DNA of 64,000 bases from Tetracentron sinense (lineage: Eukaryota > Streptophyta > Magnoliopsida > Trochodendrales > Trochodendraceae): the NCBI GenBank assembly GCA_015143295.1, contig CM026564.1:10280416-10344415 (forward strand), in the 5' to 3' direction. The notes under the pieces are model-generated. The model did no database searches and was not told where the DNA came from. It was given only the letters and a program-made list of their open reading frames with translations. The translations under genes were made by a program, and so were the position numbers. Positions 61,473-64,000 of this stretch are shown here, in pieces. Positions within the stretch are counted from its first letter, which is position 1; each line of letters opens with the position of its first letter.

Positions 61473-61948
61473 CTAGGTCTATATTTTTAAAGATTTAACC
61501 ATCTTAGAGAAAATATTTTTTTGGAAAAATTTGGATGATTAGATGCTTAATTCTGTTATGTTCAATGTGGATTGATTATAATTTTAATGATTGGTTGATT
61601 GATTTAATATGTTGATAATAGGCTATAATGATATTTTAATGAAAACTGTATAAAATGAATATGGATGTCTTGATAACTATGTGATATATATATGATGTAA
61701 TGCCTATGTATTTAAATTGGACTTATGTGCTTAATGACATATTCAAATTGGTACAAATTGCTTGTAATGACTTAATCAAATGAATCAAAAAAAGGGTATC
61801 ATGGACTAATGAATGGTTTATCTAAACTATATGCATTTAAAATAGATCTTGAAAATATTAATGCATATGCTTAGAGGGAGCTTGTATTTAATGCATATCT
61901 TTTTTCCATTCCATTTCATTATAATGTCATCATCAAAAAGAAGAAGAT
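61473..61948 (+). other. Internal remnant of the gutted copia element
   Basis: About 475 bp, AT-rich, without a gene. It ends in the polypurine tract AAAAAGAAGAAGA at 61936-61948. Confidence 0.8.
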
Positions 61949-63393
61949 TGTTAGCCTATAGGTGTCTACCATAGGTCTCCTTAGTGATTTTGATGATAAC
62001 ACAATAATATACTAAGATTTGTGTTACTAATGCTTCTATTGAGGTTATATGCAAAAAAATAGTGTACAAAGAGCATTATCAAAGCCATTCAGTAAAAAAA
62101 CATGAAAATGATACCATCCTATGAGAAGATTCAACATCAAGTCAAAAGCAAGCCAATTGGATCAAGTTGGATCAAGATGAAGATATTTAAGATCATACAA
62201 AGTCCAAATTATGAAGATAAAGAATGAAGAAGAAGAGGGTTGATCATGAAGTCAAAGAAAAAAAATCACTCAAGATCAAGATTGAAGACTCTTAAGAAAG
62301 GTTTAATGCTTTAAATTTTAGTGAAGAGTGTCTTTAGGACTTTTGTAAAAAGTCCTCAAAGTTTGGTCGATTGAATGCTCAATACTTAGATTGACCATAG
62401 GTGCCTTAAGACCCAATTGAATATCAATCTAAGGACCTAGAACATGATAAATACCTTGTTAAAGATAAAGTATAAGACCATGGAAATCATGTCTATCAAT
62501 TTGGTTAAGAGCAAATGAATTTTTTGTAAAAATACAGAAGACTCGTCGACGAGTGAGACTGTAGTCTCAACACTCGTTGATGAGTGGAAGAAACAGTGGT
62601 TGATGATTGAGTTTACACCTTCACTCATCGACGACTGGACAATACACCAGTGCACTCATCGATGACTGCTTGCGGGAACCAACTTCAATGGCTAGTTTTT
62701 AACTGCTCGTTGAGTTCCCATCAAGCCTCCAACGGTTATATCTTTGCAAGAGCTATAAAAAGGGTTGATGTATGATGTAGAAACTTGATGAAACATATAT
62801 TCAATCATCCACTTAAAAGCTTAGATTTCCAAATTTATTGAGTTAAACTTAAAATCCCAAAATCCAAGTTATTGAGTTATTCAACTCCAATCTTTGGGAG
62901 ATTTTCAGTGAGCTTTAGAGAGATCATCCAGCTCGTGTAAGGAGCAATATTTTCAGATTGTAAATCTCTTCTTGTAAATAGTGTAAAAGAAATCAAGACG
63001 TCCGTGGGAGTCTTGTCCGTGAAGCCGGAAGCTTTGTAAAGGTTTGGTTGCTACCCTAAAAGTGGACTAAGTCTAGGGAGGATTGTTTCCTAGAAATGTT
63101 TGATCTTCACCTGGAAGAAGATTGATGATTGAAAATAAATCATGGTGAATCCTATAGTGGGAATAGCTTGAGGCTGAGACGTAGGCGGGTCACCGAACCT
63201 CGTGAAGAATATCTTGTGTTTACATTCTCTTTCCCTACTCTTTACTGTATTATTTGTATTGTTTGAAGAATTGCATAAATTTCTATTCCCTTTAACTTAT
63301 TTAAGTTGAAATTCTGCTTAGAGAAGTAGAAAGAATTTTAAATTTGTCATACACCCTAATCACCCCTTTTTAGGGTCCAAACCTTGGGCAACA
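61949..63393 (+). repeat. Second LTR of the gutted copia element
   Basis: 1445 bp. It contains the dyad array at 62540-62670 and CTATAAAAAG at 62753, and ends TTGGGCAACA followed by the GTATG target copy. Confidence 0.9.
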
Positions 63394-63710
63394 GTATGCA
63401 TAGTAGGAGGTCCTGTAATCTTGATTTATTTCCCCTTGATTTAGAGTTAGAGTGTACTACTAGATTCCTCAAGACTTCGGCCTTATTCATTTCTAATTCA
63501 GAAGCTAAGGCATCAACCATAATCTGAGAAAACCTAGAAGTTATTCCTTTCCCGAACATGGCGGAAGAATATGACTCGATCAAATCATTGAAGGAGTATT
63601 TTACTCCTTCTACATATTTATCCCCCTCCTGCATCCGGCTGCTATAAACATCGACAACCCATTATGAAATTAATTCTAGTATCATTTAGATGATATCATC
63701 CTATCATGGA

Positions 63711-64000
63711 TGTGGGCGCGGATTTTCGGCCCACTGATTTTTGATTAGGAGTCGCCACTTATTAATTTTGAGGGATAATCCCAGATATGGATAAGGTCTA
63801 ATGATCTCAATGAAATTTTAGGTAAGAGGTTTGATTAAGCCACAGGGAAGGTGTCAAGCACCTTGGGACCCCCATTTTATAATGGTTACTGAAATTCCTA
63901 TGATCAATGATCTCTAAGACCTAGAGGGGGTGAATAGGTCTATTTATCGATTTATACTTACTTTTAAAATTTATCTAATTAATAAGTAGAACCAAACATT
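63711..64000 (-). mobile_element. Tat-type LTR end, runs off the window
   Basis: Read on the minus strand, this matches the end of the LTR at 4936-6204: a GTAACCATTATAAAATGGGG-like phrase, GGTGCTTGACACCTTCCC, CTTACC and AAGTGGCGACTCCTAATCAA. It ends in CCCACA at 63711. It is inserted in the Athila-like gag, and the adjacent ATGGA (63706-63710) should be duplicated beyond the window. It is a related but clearly diverged family member and the 3' end of a minus-strand element or a solo LTR. Confidence 0.75.

Larger units (their letters stand above)
57047..63393 (+). mobile_element. Gutted non-autonomous Ty1/copia element
   Basis: Two LTRs of about 1.45 kb (57047-61458, which includes a 2.9-kb LINE, and 61949-63393) enclose only 490 bp with no gag or pol. 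The 5-bp target duplication GTATG is exact (57042-57046 and 63394-63398). The LTR starts TGTTAGCCTATAGGTGT and ends CCTTGGGCAACA. Primer site and polypurine tract are present, so such an element could in principle be moved by proteins of another copy. The LTRs differ by several percent by eye, so it is not recent. Confidence 0.9.

Noticed and set aside
63356-63634. 92-codon minus-strand open frame near the right end
   Set aside because: It is antisense to recognisable Athila-like gag on the plus strand and crosses the border of the copia insertion, so it is a shadow frame.

Overview
The window is nuclear DNA from a flowering plant. It has plant-type intron signals and plant lineages of LTR retrotransposons (Tat-type Ty3/gypsy, Athila-like gypsy, long-LTR copia). 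It also holds plant L1-type LINEs, many hAT-like MITEs, a scrap of chloroplast atpH and one recognisable plant gene. Nothing in the sequence fixes the species. Transposable elements fill most of the window, often nested several levels deep.

Layout. 1-4500: AT-rich DNA, an array of a dispersed hairpin-forming repeat, a probable first exon of an unidentified host gene (+ strand, ATG at 1257), a LINE relic and two short GCCTAGGC-type elements. 4503-22278: a 2.7 kb giant inverted repeat with arms of about 1.2 kb. Its left arm is split by a very young, structurally whole 15.07 kb Tat-lineage gypsy element (4936-20005). That element has two 1269-bp LTRs that look identical, a CAAGC target duplication, an extra ORF upstream of gag, gag-protease with a G-patch, RT with two RNase H domains, integrase and a 3' region rich in repeats. 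22500-27850: an old, internally deleted gypsy relic carrying three hAT-like insertions, one inside another. 27850-28690: a LINE relic.

28922-34420 (- strand): exons of the host gene RLF, a cytochrome b5-domain protein, with three MITEs in its introns. The 3'-terminal exon with the second heme ligand was not found. 34307-44828: a direct tandem duplication of 5261 bp. It copied part of the RLF 5' exon, the upstream repeats and the 3' end of a minus-strand copia element, so a second RLF 5' end now faces copia sequence at 39568. 41888-53900: the parent copia element (- strand), broken, whose 5' LTR contains a gypsy solo LTR (50400-52797). 53900-55600: dispersed repeats, one MITE and the plastid atpH fragment.

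55700-64000: an Athila-like gypsy 5' end (LTR, tRNA-Asp primer site, start of gag). It is interrupted first by a gutted non-autonomous copia element (57047-63393), whose own first LTR holds a 5'-truncated LINE (57545-60490). At 63711 it is interrupted again by a minus-strand Tat-type LTR that runs out of the window.

How it works together: RLF is the only gene with a supported cellular role. The rest is a record of insertion, with relative ages readable from nesting and target duplications. The most unusual items are the split giant palindrome, the repeated 3'-UTR-like spacers and tRNA-like motifs of the Tat element, the duplicated RLF 5' end, the dyad-motif arrays upstream of LTR promoters, and the MITE whose insertion site was duplicated together with the MITE end. 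All calls were made by reading the sequence; no database search was run.
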